A stretch of 64,000 bases of DNA from positions 1,302,001 through 1,366,000 of the forward strand of contig QYRS01000010.1 in assembly GCA_006503535.1 (NCBI GenBank), in the 5' to 3' direction. A program made the position numbers and the translations under genes. The notes below the pieces were generated by a model. The model ran no database searches and had not been told where the DNA came from. It worked only from the letters and a program-made list of their open reading frames with translations. Positions 34,716 to 46,057 of the stretch are shown here, piece by piece (position 1 is the stretch's first letter; the number at the start of each line of letters is the position of its first letter). This DNA comes from Arthrinium phaeospermum (Eukaryota > Ascomycota > Sordariomycetes > Amphisphaeriales > Apiosporaceae).

Positions 34716-35545
34716 TCTGGTGGCTTGCAGGCTACAACTGGTTGTGCAATTCCAATCTAAAACAAAATGCAAAAATTCAAATGCAGTAAACAAATTCCGT
34801 GATGGCGTCGGCTATTAGCCTCAGGTTTACTCTGTACGCAAGTTTGGACCTGTTGCCTGGTGACGACGAGGCGTGCAGGCATATCGATGATGCAACCGAG
34901 GTATGGCGCATATGCACAAGAACGGTGTATATTCATTTAATGAATCCGCGTCTCAAGGCCCTAAATAATCCTACTGCCTACGTTCCTTTTTCAAGCCACC
35001 TGAGAACTCATTAGGTACATGTAGTGAGTAGAAATGCCCTTCAAGCACTGCACTTTATCTTCGTAGGTTATCAGCAAGAGCTTGCGCCCTCAAGACGTAA
35101 TGCACCCATCCGGGATCATCAATACTTCAAAATCAATCTAGTGAGGGGAGCGAGCTCGGCTTGAGCGGTCAAAAGTCTCATTCTTGCATGATCAGGTCAC
35201 AGTCAGTCTTCAGAAAGTTCAGGAGAACAACATCAATTCTCACATTTTTCAGATATAACATGCATGAAATCCAGCCTAGCCCCCAAAAACTAAGGCCACG
35301 CCTTTTGATCAAAAGAGCGTACTGGTGACAAACCATGCACCAAGCATTTTTCTTATCCAATTCAGCCCGTAAAAGAATGTCAGAAAAAAGCACCAAATTG
35401 CCAATACTCCCGTGCCCACTGCAGATACATCATCATCATCCCCGAGAAACAAACGCGTAATCTGTTGATAGATCACGTCCAAAGGCTATGGAGCCCGGTG
35501 CTCGGTGCGTAGCCGAGTTGAGGACGGCCGAATGAATTGCCTCAA
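34716..35545. other. Intergenic, no gene recognised
   Basis: Upstream region of DNA ligase I, then the 3' region of the six-Cys secreted protein gene. An ACGCGT occurs at 35453-35458, too far (about 740 bp) from the ligase start to assign. Confidence 0.4.
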
Positions 35546-35852
35546 TCATGCCTGGCAGGTGGCGCCGAGGGCATCGTCCATCTGGCACTTCCAGCCGTTG
35601 GCGCAGATGGAGGAAGTGACCCAGGAGCCGTTGCTGCAGACCTGGATGGTCGCGGTGCCGTTCTTGGTCCTGTGCATTTATTGTGTCAGTGGACCATTTG
35701 CGCAAGGTGGTAGTAGGTGATGCTTCTCATCCCAAGCGCGCAGAGAACACTCACATCGAGCACTGGTAGTTTCCGCTGGGGCAGGCGCTCTGGGTGCTCT
35801 GGGCAGCGGCGGTGGCGGCAATGGCGGCGATGATGATGCTGAGGAACTGCAT
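35546..35852 (-). CDS. Six-cysteine small secreted protein, 73 aa
   Basis: Exon 35852-35755 and exon 35669-35546 (intron 85 nt, GTGAGT...CAG) join in frame to 73 residues. Residues 1-17 form a signal peptide (MQFLSIIIAAIAATAAA). The mature part of about 55 residues has exactly six cysteines, pattern C-x6-C-x11-C-x9-C-x6-C-x11-C, with GTATIQVCSNGSWV in the middle and two sequons. Such short, even-cysteine secreted proteins are common among fungal effectors and cell-surface proteins; this one is not a hydrophobin (no adjacent CC pairs) and I do not recognise its family. A TATATAAA box lies 153 bp upstream. Too short and spliced to be found as a single ORF. Confidence 0.78.
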
Positions 35853-36004
35853 TTTGGCTGGAGGTTGGTTCTGGAAGAATCCTAAGATTGTGAAGATAGA
35901 AGAATTGATAGAAGAGGATGGAGTGAATGAAGATGTTGATGATGTTGATACTGTTGCTGATGCTGATGAAAAAAAGAGGCTCATTGGCAACGTCAGGACA
36001 TCGG

Positions 36005-36012
36005 TTTATATA
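36005..36012 (-). promoter_or_regulatory. TATA box of six-Cys secreted protein gene
   Basis: TATATAAA on the minus strand, with its nearer end 153 bp before the ATG at 35852. Confidence 0.45.
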
Positions 36013-36601
36013 TTCATTCGATGGCCATACAGTTGAGCAGTCGATATGCATCGGCTCCGCGAAGGTCTGCACTCTGCAGGCGAACCAGTCGCCGTCACCG
36101 ACGATTTCCAGCGTCTCGAGTCGACATTTCCATGGGTTTACCTAAGTTGCTTCAACGTCTCGCTTGCAGGTCGCATCGGGGCTGTTGAAGGTCAACCTAA
36201 AAAACAAACATCGTGCTCTTTCTTGCCTGCCATATAGTTAGGCCAGAGTCCAGTTCGAGTCATTCGTCTCTGGCAGCCTTAGTTTCTATTCCGTTGTGTG
36301 CAGTAGTGAGTACGCAAAATCACGAAGCATCAGTATGTAGTCCACCCATATCTTCACTCATTCAAGATTAAATTTGGCCAGTCAAGAACTCATAGTTGTC
36401 ACGCAATTGAGTCGGGCGTGCAACATTGCAATGTGTGGACTAGATTGGAGCTTAAGAGTCTAGGTAGGTAGGCAGCCAGCGGAAGTGGAAAGACAGCGCA
36501 CACGCAGGCCGGTTCCTACAGTATCCTAGAACCACCATAACTCATGGGTATCAAAGGTATTCAAAAGACGAATGAGAAAAAGCTATGACAGCGCGCCGCG
36601 T
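36013..36601. other. Intergenic, no gene recognised
   Basis: Between the small secreted gene's promoter and the 3' end of the permease gene. Nothing supported was seen. Confidence 0.4.
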
Positions 36602-38386
36602 TTAGAAGTTTCTGACAAGTTTTTGCCATAGAGTCTGTTTCCCGTCAAGCTCCCCATCGGCCAACTCTTTTGCCTCGTCCAGGTCCCGCCGCCGGCCTGA
36701 CTGCAGGTCAATCTCGTCGAGCCGCCAGTACCTCGTCTTCCGCACAATCTTGTAGCCAAAATAGATGATGGGGAAGAGCGGCAGCAGGATGTACGCGTCG
36801 ACGAAGTTGCCCGCGTTGAAGGGGCTCAGCGTCGTCCAGCCCTGGACGAGGGCCAGGAAGATGTTAGCGCCGAGCCCGAAATAGGCATTCCACGGGTAAC
36901 CCCACGAGGCAAACGGCAGGTCGCGGACATGGTAGCCCTGCAGCGCCCAGGCCTGGCGGAAGCGGATGTGGATGAAGGAGATGGAGCCCCAGACCAGGAA
37001 GGCCGACACGCCACTAAGGTTGACAATGTACTGGTAAGCTTCGCCGGCGCCCGTCGAGATGTTCATCAGCGACAGCGCGCCCGAGGCGTTCGTGAAGACG
37101 ATGGCGGCCCAGGGGACGCCGCGCTTGTTTGTTTTGCCCAGGATCCTGGGCGCCTTGCCGTCCTGCGCCATGAACAAGAGGGTGCGGGAGCCGACGTAGA
37201 TGGAGCTGTTGACGGCGGACAGGCACGTCACGAGGATGAAGGCGTTGATCAGGTGCACGCCGCCCTCCCAGCCGGCCTGCTGAATCGCGACGGTCATGGG
37301 GCTCTTGAGCGCGCGGCTGCCGCCGCTGACGAGCCCCTCGGCGTTGGAGGGGCAGGTCAGCCCGAAGAAGAAGGCCGAGCCCATGTAGATGAAGACGATG
37401 CGCCAGAACACCTGGCGGATGGCCAGGGGCACGGCGACTCGCGGGTTCTTGGTCTCGGTCGCCGCGACCGCCACGGATTCCACGCCAGCGTAGAAGGTCG
37501 AGCAAAACACAAAGACAGCAGCTACCCCGCGAAAGCCCCCCACGAACGGACCGGGATCATGCCAATACCGAAAGCCTATCGCGTCGGCGCCCTTGACGCC
37601 CCCAGCGGCATAACTTCCCACAGTGTCAGTTGCTTGCAGAGAGTTGGGTGGTGGCGGATGCACGTACATGATGGCGAAGAGGAAAAACGTCGTGAGGCCG
37701 AGAAGCTTGATCAATGCCAGCCAAAACTCGGCCTCGCCAAACGTCTCGACTCCGAGCAGCTGAAACCCTAGAAAGAGGAACTGTAACCAATGTCAGTTAT
37801 CGCTTGCAGGCCCAAAGGCGTTTTGGAGCGTGGACGACATCGCATACCCACAAGATGAGAAACCAGCCCCAGACAGGGATTCGGTCGCTCCAGAACTCCA
37901 GCACGCTGGTGATGGCATTGTACTCGTTGGAAAGCACTGCAACCCAGATGATGAAGTAGTTCCAGCCGACAGCCACGCCAAAGGCCTTGTCGACAAAGCG
38001 ATCAGCCAGTTTGGTGAAGGCACCACCACTGGGATATAGCGTCGTCAACTCGCCCAGACTTTGCATGATGCTATTCAGGATGTTAGTCATGTCCTGTACT
38101 GTCTACGTTGATTGTATTAAAGGGGCTCTTACCTGAAAGCAACCATGCCAATGACACCAAAGCCTATCAACAGCGATGCGGGACCGCCTGTCGACAGCGC
38201 GCCTCCAGCTCCGACCAGCAGGCCGGGGCCGATGATGCCAGCCAGGGCCATCATACTCAGATGCCTCGTCTTCAACCCTCGCTTGACCCCACTGTCGGGG
38301 TCCATGGCCCGGAAGTCATCGGCGCCGTCGCCTGGTGCCACATCGGCCATCGGCTCTGTCGTGCCGTTCTTTTTGGGGCTGTACAT
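36602..38386 (-). CDS. Amino-acid permease (YAT family)
   Basis: Exons 38386-38133, 38070-37848 and 37780-36602; within the last, a 54-nt in-frame intron (37667-37614; GTACGT donor, CTGAC branch, AAG end) probably interrupts, giving 533 residues rather than 551. Removing it restores FFLFAIIYAAGG, which fits the family better. Signatures: GLKTRHLSMMALAGIIGPGLLVGAG at the first membrane segment, SLGELTTLYPSGGAF, GWNYFIIW, YWHDPGPF, FYAGVESVAVAATETKNPR and a late VRDLPFASWGYPW loop. These mark fungal plasma-membrane amino-acid:H+ symporters (AGP/GAP/DIP5 relatives); substrate range cannot be set. Cytosolic tails are polar and charged. No lesions. Confidence 0.9.
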
Positions 38387-39757
38387 CCTGGGTATATCCG
38401 CTCGGGTTTAAAAAAAGAAAAACACTTAGAGCAAAGATTGGCAGGGACAGGCGCGATGAAGGATCAACCACTCAGAGAAAACATTGTGGTGTGAAGCTAT
38501 TAAAGCTCGCTCCGGGCACGTCATCCGATAGCCATGATAATGAATCTGATCCTTCGCCCCAACCACCAGTCCACCTTATTTCTTGTGGGGGGTGCCGCTC
38601 GGTGAGGACCCCTGAGGGTCTCAATTTCTGGAGCAAATGGCCTGAATGGATTCGCTGACAGCAACGGTGACCATGACGTGATCGCCGGCGCCCCGCAACC
38701 CGCCGGATGTTGCTCTTCTGATTGGCTTTCGGATCACTACCAAGGAAACACCCGTAGTTAGCCTCGATGTCGGCATCGCTATCGATTAACAGATTGGGGG
38801 TGCCTGCGAAAAGTGAGATAAGATGGGGGCTCATGATTCGCAAATATGATACAGCCACAAGCTGAGCGAATAATCGTTAGCCCTCGCGTCACCCATGGTG
38901 AACAGTACAGGTCTGGCATGCACTGCTTGAATACTTCCTATGCTGAATGTGAAAGTATGTAGACGGTCAATATTTCGTCTGCAACCCCTCTTCTCCATGA
39001 TGAAAAGCGATGTGATATATTTGATAGAAGAAGACAACGTTGGTAAGACCCAGCCAATCAAACGACGGAATTGAAGACAGCCAGACAGCCGGTATCTGCA
39101 CCAGGCACTTTACCCCAATTAAAACGAGAGCTCCTGTTGGATGAAGACCTCGGGCGGACCAAACCTCCGTCGCCGGCGCAATAATTCATCCATGTAAGAG
39201 ACACTATGCTTATTCCCATGCCGCGTTTCTGTTACTGTATGTTTCAGAGCCAACGCGCTTGAGGGCTTTCCCGTCTGCTTGCTGGGCTTGGCTTGCTCAA
39301 TGACAACGGCCAAGGGATTCATTTGTTCAACGTCAGCGACCACGCCAATGGCATCAGGGTCAGTACCCGATATGCCCAGGACACGTCTGGTAGTCGTTTA
39401 GGTACCGCTCTCGCGATGGGAATCGCCACACGAGATGCCAGGTGTTGATCGGCATCAAGGTCAATTGCCCCATCCACGGAGTCTCAAATCACCCCGAGCT
39501 TCACTCAAGAACAGCGAGAGGTCCTGACCGCCCGACACTGAACACGCTTCTCGGCCTCAAGAAAAGCAAAGCGATGATGGTGCCCTGTGAGACAAAAGGA
39601 TATGCCGGCATTGGTGTGGATCGAGAATCCGCCTGGCTGAGAAATGTATTTAAGCGGTGTCTGTTTCCTTCGAGATTGAGGATGCATCTCTCTCTAAATC
39701 GTCTATTCTCCGTCTCGCTCATAATATACACCGTTATCCAAGAAAACCCTCCCGAAA
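38387..39757. other. Intergenic; possible SDR promoter at its end
   Basis: No gene recognised in 1.37 kb. A TATTTAAG sequence at 39647-39654 lies 104-111 bp before the SDR start and could be its TATA element. A minus-strand frame at 39119-39343 has no support. Confidence 0.35.
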
Positions 39758-40786
39758 ATGACTGTCTCCTCGACGAACCCCTCCAAGGTGTGGCTGATCA
39801 CCGGCGCCTCGAGAGGTCTAGGCTTCGAGCTCGCCAAAGCCGCCCTGACTGCCGGGCACACCGTGATTGCCTGCCGAAGATCCCACGCCAGCAAGGACGC
39901 CTCTTCCGAAGAGGTCACCAAGCTGGGCGGCACGTGGGTGCAGATCGACGTTGGCAGCGACACCCTCGAGTCCGAGCTGGCCGCCGTGATCAAGCAGCAC
40001 GGCAAGGTCGACGTCCTGGTCAACAATGCCGCCCATGGCCTGGCTGGGACCGTGGAAGACTGCAGGTAAGAGAATGCCGATTCCATAAGGGACCGCCATT
40101 TGGTTTTTGCTTGCCATCCTTTGCTGAATACCTCCACAGCATCGAGGAGATCAACCGCATCTTCAGGGTCAACGCCCTGGGCCCCATCCGCACCGCCAAG
40201 GTCGTGATCCCATCGATGCGCGCCCAAGGTAGCGGCACCATCGTCAACATCAGCAGCTCGACGGGCATCAATGCCTTGCCCGGTGTTGGCATGTACTCTG
40301 CCACCAAGCATGCACTAGAAGGTTAGTAGTTGATGATCAGTCGCACTCATCGCACGCATTAGAGACGCCGTACGCTGACAATATGAATCCATAGGCACGA
40401 GCGAGGCCCTCCAGGCCGAGTTGGCGCCCTTCGGCATCCGCGTTCTCGTCGTTGAGCCGGGCGCCATGGCGACCAGGTTCACCGACACCAGCCTCGAGAA
40501 CTGTGCGGTCAACACCCCTCTCAGCGACTGCTACAAGGGCTCGTATGCCGAAAAGGTAGTCAACCACATGATGGATGTGCCATCTTATATGGCCAAAGCT
40601 GGCAGTCCCGAGAAGGCCGCACTGCGCATCGTCGAGGCCGTGGATGGTAATGGCATGTTGGAGGGGAAAGAGCTCGGACTCAGACTTCCCTTGGGCAAGG
40701 ACGTTCTGCAGGACGTGGCTTCAAAAGGCAAACAGCTGACAGAGCTATCTGCCAGTCTCAAGGATGTTATTGAGAGTATTGCATGA
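39758..40786 (+). CDS. Short-chain dehydrogenase/reductase
   Basis: Exons 39758-40065, 40140-40321 and 40395-40786 (introns 74 and 73 nt) give 293 residues. Cofactor motif TGASRGLG at about 15-22, CRR after the second strand (NADP preference is plausible), VNNAAHG, NISSSTG with the catalytic serine, and YSATK with catalytic Tyr and Lys. This is a classical SDR oxidoreductase, probably cytosolic. The C-terminal part (MMDVPSYMAKAGSPEKAALRI) fits the fungal oxidoreductase subgroup that ends in a helical region. Substrate unknown. Convergent with the neighbour at 40876 (89 bp apart). Confidence 0.9.
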
Positions 40787-40875
40787 GCCTATGAGTAGTT
40801 ATATTAGGTGGTAGCTAGCTGATTCAAACTGCCATCCATTGCTCAATTGTGCCGTAAGTCAAGCGTGTGCTTCAA

Positions 40876-41745
40876 TTATACCACCACTTGGTCATGCCAG
40901 AGCATAGGTGTATCTCTCTCGGACCTCGCGATGGTCTTCCACCCTGATATCTTCTTGTTATCCCAGTTGATGTCATCACAGCTAAGTGTACCTTCAAACT
41001 TGCGGCAGTCTTTGCCCGAAAAGACAAGGTAACCAGTACCAGATCGGTAAGCCACATCATCAGTCTGGGGCTCATGGCCGTGAAACCTTAACCAGAATTT
41101 GGGGGATCTGAAGCTGTTCTTTTCGAAGGTCTCAAACCGACCTTGTTGCTTTTCTTCAAGAGACTGGCGCTCCGTATCGGTATTAGGATCGCTATCAGCC
41201 GCGTCGCCTGGATTACTCGAGCCATTTGAGTCGTCATTGGCAGCCTGGCTTCCCTCTCCATCTTCTTCCCCGTCATCCAAACAGACAGCTGCAGGAGAAG
41301 ACGCATCAGGAGCTCTATCGGCGTCTCGAAGGCCATCGATAACCCTACTCAACGCTTTCCTGCTGCCGGCCATCAAGACCGTAGCCTTCACGACCCCTTC
41401 CAAATACAAATCCCCAACCACGCCCTCGCCATCCGCCGTGAGTCGAAGGATCTCCAGTGTCGAAGCGGTCGCCTTTTTGCTTTTCCCGAGCTTGACCTCG
41501 TACGTCCCAAAGCTCTTGCGCACGTCGAATGCACCCCCACCACCACCACCATCTCCGCCGTGAGACCTGTCGCCTGCTTTCGATTTCCCGGCGCGGCCTC
41601 CGACCCGGTTGTGCATGTGCCGCGAAGAAAAGACTGCGTCCTCCCAGTTGTCCATGGTGAATTCGACTGTCGTTATGGGAGATTTGGTCAATTGCGCAGT
41701 TCTTAGTCCCATGCTGTCTTGGAAAGGCAAAATCATTGACGTCAT
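40876..41745 (-). CDS. Conserved fungal protein of unknown function
   Basis: Start taken at the first ATG (41745), giving 289 residues (MTSMILPFQDSMG...). An upstream GTG extends the frame to 41790 but overlaps the previous gene. The N-terminal half has a glycine run (GGDGGGGGG) and a strand-rich segment (GTYEVKLGK, TADGEGVVGDLYLEG); a Ser/Asp/Asn-rich linker follows; the C-terminal part KFWLRFHG, GTGYLVFSGKDCRKFEGTLSCDDINWDNKKISGWK looks well conserved. I recall this tail from uncharacterised ascomycete proteins but know no function. The ATG is only 37 bp after the stop of the metallophosphoesterase on the same strand, unusually close for fungal genes. Confidence 0.7.
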   Translation of the reverse strand: MTSMILPFQDSMGLRTAQLTKSPITTVEFTMDNWEDAVFSSRHMHNRVGGRAGKSKAGDRSHGGDGGGGGGAFDVRKSFGTYEVKLGKSKKATASTLEILRLTADGEGVVGDLYLEGVVKATVLMAGSRKALSRVIDGLRDADRAPDASSPAAVCLDDGEEDGEGSQAANDDSNGSSNPGDAADSDPNTDTERQSLEEKQQGRFETFEKNSFRSPKFWLRFHGHEPQTDDVAYRSGTGYLVFSGKDCRKFEGTLSCDDINWDNKKISGWKTIARSERDTPMLWHDQVVV

Positions 41746-41782
41746 CGGCCCTAGTTCACCGTCCCGACGGACTTTCTCTGGG

Positions 41783-42649
41783 CTAGCCACCCAATTCCAG
41801 CTCTACCACCCATGGCACATTGTTTCCCTCTTGGCCGTGGCTCATTATGGATGCATTGACCAGTAGACATTGGTTCTTCGACCGCGAACGGCGCTGCATC
41901 TCTCGATGATGTGGGAAGGTCTCGAAGGGTGCATTCTGTATCCGACCTCGTTCCGCCTGCGACCACGTTAGATCCTGCGCACCATAACCCTCATGGATAT
42001 GGCCGAAGCAGTGAAGAAGTGGCTTCGTTCTTTGGACGGCCTGCCACAGGCGCGGACAGCCAAGGTGCTTCCCTTTAGTGTTGGTGTCAAGTGCGTAGCC
42101 TACGCTGCCGGGGAGCTGGAAGCTCGAAGGAATCAATGGAGGGCCGTGTGTCATGACAATATCGACGTCGGCTGGAATCGGGTTGTTCGCCTTGCCTGCT
42201 GCGCCGCTGAATCGGTCTTCGTCGGGTCCGTAGGCGAAGGCGTACCCATTGAACTCTGGCGTGTAGGCAGACGCATAGATAGAGAAGGAGGCACCAGACC
42301 GAAGCGTAAACCGATGCAGCCCTTCCTCGAGATAATGGATGCCTCTATCCCCAGCGCTATTCATGACCTCGAGTGCCGTGCGTGACTCGTCCGGGTCGTC
42401 GTCTTCGTCCAGGTTGGCGAGCCACCAGCCGCTGTCTAGCTCGAGGTCGTGGTTCCCAGCAATGACGAGCTTCAGCTCGGCATCGATCTGCTCAAGCGAA
42501 GATATTACCGAACGGTAGTTGCTGAGCCCACCGGCCATGGTCATATCTCCGCAGTGCAGGACGACGTCGACGGCGGGAAGGCGCGAAGGGTCTGGGAAAT
42601 GGCTATTATGCGTATCGGACTGTATCAAGAATCTTACGACCGAGGCCAT
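41783..42649 (-). CDS. Calcineurin-like metallophosphoesterase (MPPED type)
   Basis: Single exon of 288 residues. The metallophosphoesterase signature is complete: QSDTHN (metal Asp and His), LHCGDMT, VIAGNHDLEL, VMTHGPP and CFGHIHEGYG. The spacing matches fungal relatives of MPPED1/2 and of the short Ser/Thr-phosphatase-like family, which use two metal ions to cleave phosphoesters; the natural substrate is unknown. The start MASVVRFLIQSDTH places the first motif at residue 10 as in relatives, and the end NVPWVVELELGG is a normal family terminus, so the following gene is separate rather than a missed exon. No signal peptide. Confidence 0.9.
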   Translation of the reverse strand: MASVVRFLIQSDTHNSHFPDPSRLPAVDVVLHCGDMTMAGGLSNYRSVISSLEQIDAELKLVIAGNHDLELDSGWWLANLDEDDDPDESRTALEVMNSAGDRGIHYLEEGLHRFTLRSGASFSIYASAYTPEFNGYAFAYGPDEDRFSGAAGKANNPIPADVDIVMTHGPPLIPSSFQLPGSVGYALDTNTKGKHLGCPRLWQAVQRTKPLLHCFGHIHEGYGAQDLTWSQAERGRIQNAPFETFPHHREMQRRSRSKNQCLLVNASIMSHGQEGNNVPWVVELELGG

Positions 42650-43320
42650 TGTAGGCGAAACCCCCAGGGTGCTGCCAGGCTGGATATGATTGTTGAGTCC
42701 TGTGTAAGTCCAGTTTGCGGAATACAGATGTCGACCTGCTGCTGTTTCCAGTTGCGTTACTGTGAAGTTTGAGCTTTGGGGTCCAAACCAGCGGGATATT
42801 TGCAGTGTAGGTCAAGAAGGTGTTTCGAACCAGGGGCCATTGGCGACGGAAGCCAAAATCTAAAAATCTTAAAATCTAAGAAAAGAAAAAAGAAAAAAAA
42901 AAGATTTGAAAGCAGACCCTCGATTGCCGAGTGATTTACCACTCGACCATCTAGCGTATGACATCCAATCTGGGTGACTCTGGTACTGGACCTCTCAGTC
43001 AACAGGGCATATATTGCAACCAGAGATCGGAAGAAGGTAATAGTGGGTAAAGTAAGTACGTGAATATTTGTTGGAGCCTAAATTTGTCGAATTTCCTGGT
43101 ACAACAAAAACCTAGATGCCTCCGCTGAAACCCCGTCCCTCCACACTTATCAGAGCTTAATAGTAACCAGCGGTTCCTCTACTATGACTCTTACTGATAT
43201 AGGTAGGTAAACTTATTGTGAATAGGTAAGGACTGTGCACTTCGTTATTCGAGCCATCGAGGCCACCTTAACACCAAAACTCTCTGGAATAGTTGCATTT
43301 GCGATTTCTAAAAGATTGTG
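42650..43320. other. Intergenic holding a tRNA-like element
   Basis: Apart from the tRNA-like sequence at 42893-42956 and adjoining A-rich tract (42870-42902), nothing was recognised. Confidence 0.4.
42893..42956 (-). other. tRNA-like remnant followed by T-run
   Basis: On the minus strand GCTAGATGGTCGAGTGG contains a good Pol III A box (TGGTCGAGTGG), followed by two short stems (GAGTG/CACTC, CTCG/CGAG) and a T-loop-like TTCAAATC, then ten T residues, a strong Pol III stop. Only about 54 nt separate start and T-run, and acceptor and T stems do not pair, so it is not an intact tRNA. It may be a truncated tRNA gene or a tRNA-derived element. Confidence 0.35.
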
Positions 43321-44741
43321 CTAGATAAAGTTCGGCCCAGCCGGAAGCTGTGGAACCCCTGCCGGGTCGTGCATCTCGTAAGGGCACCCATGAATACTCT
43401 TAGGCTTACTAAAGTTCGGTATGCTGCTCTCGTAACCTCTGACCCTCGCGACCCGATCCTGCAGCCAGCCCTTCGAGTCGCGATAGAATTTTGGTGGCGG
43501 AGCGACGGGCGGCTGGACCGGCGCGTCGTGGCTGTATATTGAAGAAGAGGCGTAGTCCTGGGGAACCGTGTGGGCGCCGAATTCAGCTCCCGAGACGCGG
43601 AAAGAGTTCTTTCGCACCGTAATGAAAATAGGGCGAATCAGTGGGAGGCAAGCTAGTTTGGAAGTGTCAGCATCCGTATTTATGCACTCTCTGTCTATAG
43701 ACTCGTCTGAAGCTCACCTGAGACCACGGACAAATTCACCTCGACGGTAGACCACAGCATGATATCGGCCATGTTCCAAGGCAAATCCTTGTTATCGGAG
43801 TTGACGTCTTTGGCGAGGAGGACCACCGCAAGTGATGCGGCACAAACCCTATATTATGCTGGTGAGCAAACATTTTGTAGGACATATATACAAGTAATGG
43901 CGAGCTTACAAAGTACCAAATCCGAACAAGGCGCATGTGCCGATCTTCTGCAATGTAGAAAACTGTTGAAGCTTGCGGATCTCGATGGCAGGGAGCACGA
44001 TGATGACGACATCGATCAGGAAGTGTGCCAAGGTAGACCAGAAGATATACTTGGCGTCGTTGATGAAGCAAGTAGCACCTGGGATGCTCTTGTCCCAGTA
44101 GGCCTGCACTGGGATACAGTGGAATATCGTAATGAATGTCTGAGATCGTTGTCAGTATGTCCGATGTTCGGAAGCCATGCAAGCAAGTGCTGACTTACCC
44201 TTGCCAGTAGCCAGCCAACACTCAGGATCGCCAGAGCGATGATCGGCCTCCTGATGGAGGACGTGCTAAATACGCGCCAGTAGAAGGCGAGAATGGCCAA
44301 TTTGATGAGCGTTATAGAATATGTGAACGCCAATTGCAGGAAGAAGGTCAGCAGGTTGGAGTTCCACAGGACAAGCTCTTCTGGATCAGCATTACTATCG
44401 AGGTGGCGGCCCAAGCCGTCACTGATCCCTATCCGACTTGGTTAGTATATCGGTGACAAGATCAGTTGGTTTGTGATGGGGGCTCTCACATAACAGTATG
44501 AGTACACTCCATGCCGCAGAAAAGACCTAGTGCATGAGGCTATCAGTCAACCACAATTTCCCTCAAAGGAGTCACTGCGAATAGGTCGAACACCCACGTA
44601 TCCTGCCACGCAGCAGTAGTCGTCCCACCACAAATCGACTCTGGTGATTTTTCTGGCCGGTATCCGTAATCCAAGTGCGCATGTGGCGAGAGAAAAGGTC
44701 ACACCCAACGCGATAACAATGTTGAGTTGTTTTGTTGCCAT
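43321..44741 (-). CDS. Fungal rhodopsin-like seven-helix membrane protein
   Basis: Six exons (44741-44598, 44526-44490, 44428-44199, 44139-43910, 43848-43718, 43652-43321) join in frame to 367 residues. Start MATKQLNIV is the first ATG in frame. Seven hydrophobic segments are visible. Motifs of the fungal rhodopsin-domain family occur: DLWWDDYCCVAG after the first helix, DGLGRH in the second loop, KLAILAFYWRVF, a Cys-bearing loop (FHCIPVQAYWD...GATCFIN), and VNLSVVSACLPLIRPIF in the last helix. The tail of about 90 residues is polar and Pro-rich. These proteins (SAT4/Pth11-related group) lack a proven ligand; some relatives act in host or surface sensing. All introns are 50-110 nt. Confidence 0.88.
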
Positions 44742-46057
44742 TGCCGGGTTGATCGTACGGTCGGCATCTGGAGGCGGCAAGATGTCCTGAGGGGAAGCTG
44801 GTCTTATTACCGGCTGGAACAGACGGAGAGGTGGTGGTTCGGCATCTTTATGGGAGTGACCCGGAAGGAGATGTGTACATCCCTACTGTGTATCACAGTA
44901 GCAACGCCAAGTTGACATGACCAAGACTCCGTGTTGGACCTCAAGAAGCTTTGTGCGGCACCCGACTTGGAACAAACGGAATAGGCAGTCTTGGGCCAGA
45001 GCGAGTCGCGCTTGGCTGCCGCACTACACATGAAATATTAGGTTTCCTGTTTTGCGCTGCTTTCGGTCTAGGCTCTAACCGTTCCGCTTCGGACGGTGCG
45101 ATACTCCTGGATGAGGATGTGTCAGAAAAGGGAGTGTTTGCTCCCTTATGAGATGAACAACGAGGGTGCTTATGCTCATGATCTAATGAGTCACTACGCC
45201 TCCGATATGTCCAGCTGACATCTTGATAGGGGAAGCTGAAAACCGGTCCTGCCGGGGTAGTCGGCATAAGACAGGAGACCCTATGGACGGAAGAAGCCGG
45301 TTCTGACAACGCAAGGGGATCGCATCGAGTAGGTTCAGTCAGGTGCCGTGTGACTGTTGTTGCCCGAACGTCGTCGACATGAATGCCATTCTGAGTCGAA
45401 ACACGGGTTCGAGACGCATATTGTATCATCCGGATGTGCTCTTCTGGAAGACAATCCTCGATTCCGGGGGATGACCTCAATTTACTGACTGACACCAGTT
45501 TAAGGTTGACGATCAAGTCCAACCCAGGATGTCCCTATCAGCTAGAAATAAGCATAAATTGACAACGGTGGACATTTTCTCGAAAAGAGGACCGCCTGAA
45601 GTCTTGGCGATGAGATACCGGTGGTACGGTCGTTTGGTTGGCGTGCATACACTTTTGAAGACCATCAGGCCCTGAATGAATGATGGAATGAATGCACACC
45701 TACTTCATTGATGCTGCAACACGGTAAGTTATTGCTATGACCGGCGAAACCATTGATGATACTGCGTTCGCTCAGGCAAGTATCGAAGTTGGGATGAGAT
45801 GTTGCGACGAGTATTCCGGGAGATACTGTGTGCGCTCCAATGCCTTACTGTGTGTGATCCAAGTCGTCATTGACCTTAGATCATAGCGCTGAAGCTAATC
45901 TCGGAAAACCCCATCCAGGAGATCGCAGCTAATTTTAGGCCGACCCCACTAACTGTCAAATCCAACTGTCGTCATCACCTTCAACGTATCGTATCTGCCA
46001 CTGTCTGTCTAGCGTGGTACACTCAAGTCCGGCAAATAAACAAAACGAAAGCTCATC
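44742..46057. other. Intergenic, one unsupported frame
   Basis: Upstream region of the rhodopsin-like gene, then of the Rossmann protein. A 193-codon minus-strand frame (44941-45522) lacks an ATG start and recognisable motifs. Nothing else was seen. Confidence 0.4.

Noticed and set aside
44941..45522. Minus-strand frame of 193 codons that might be a gene
   Set aside because: No ATG start (opens with TTG), no domain, Arg/Ser/Pro-biased composition typical of a chance frame.
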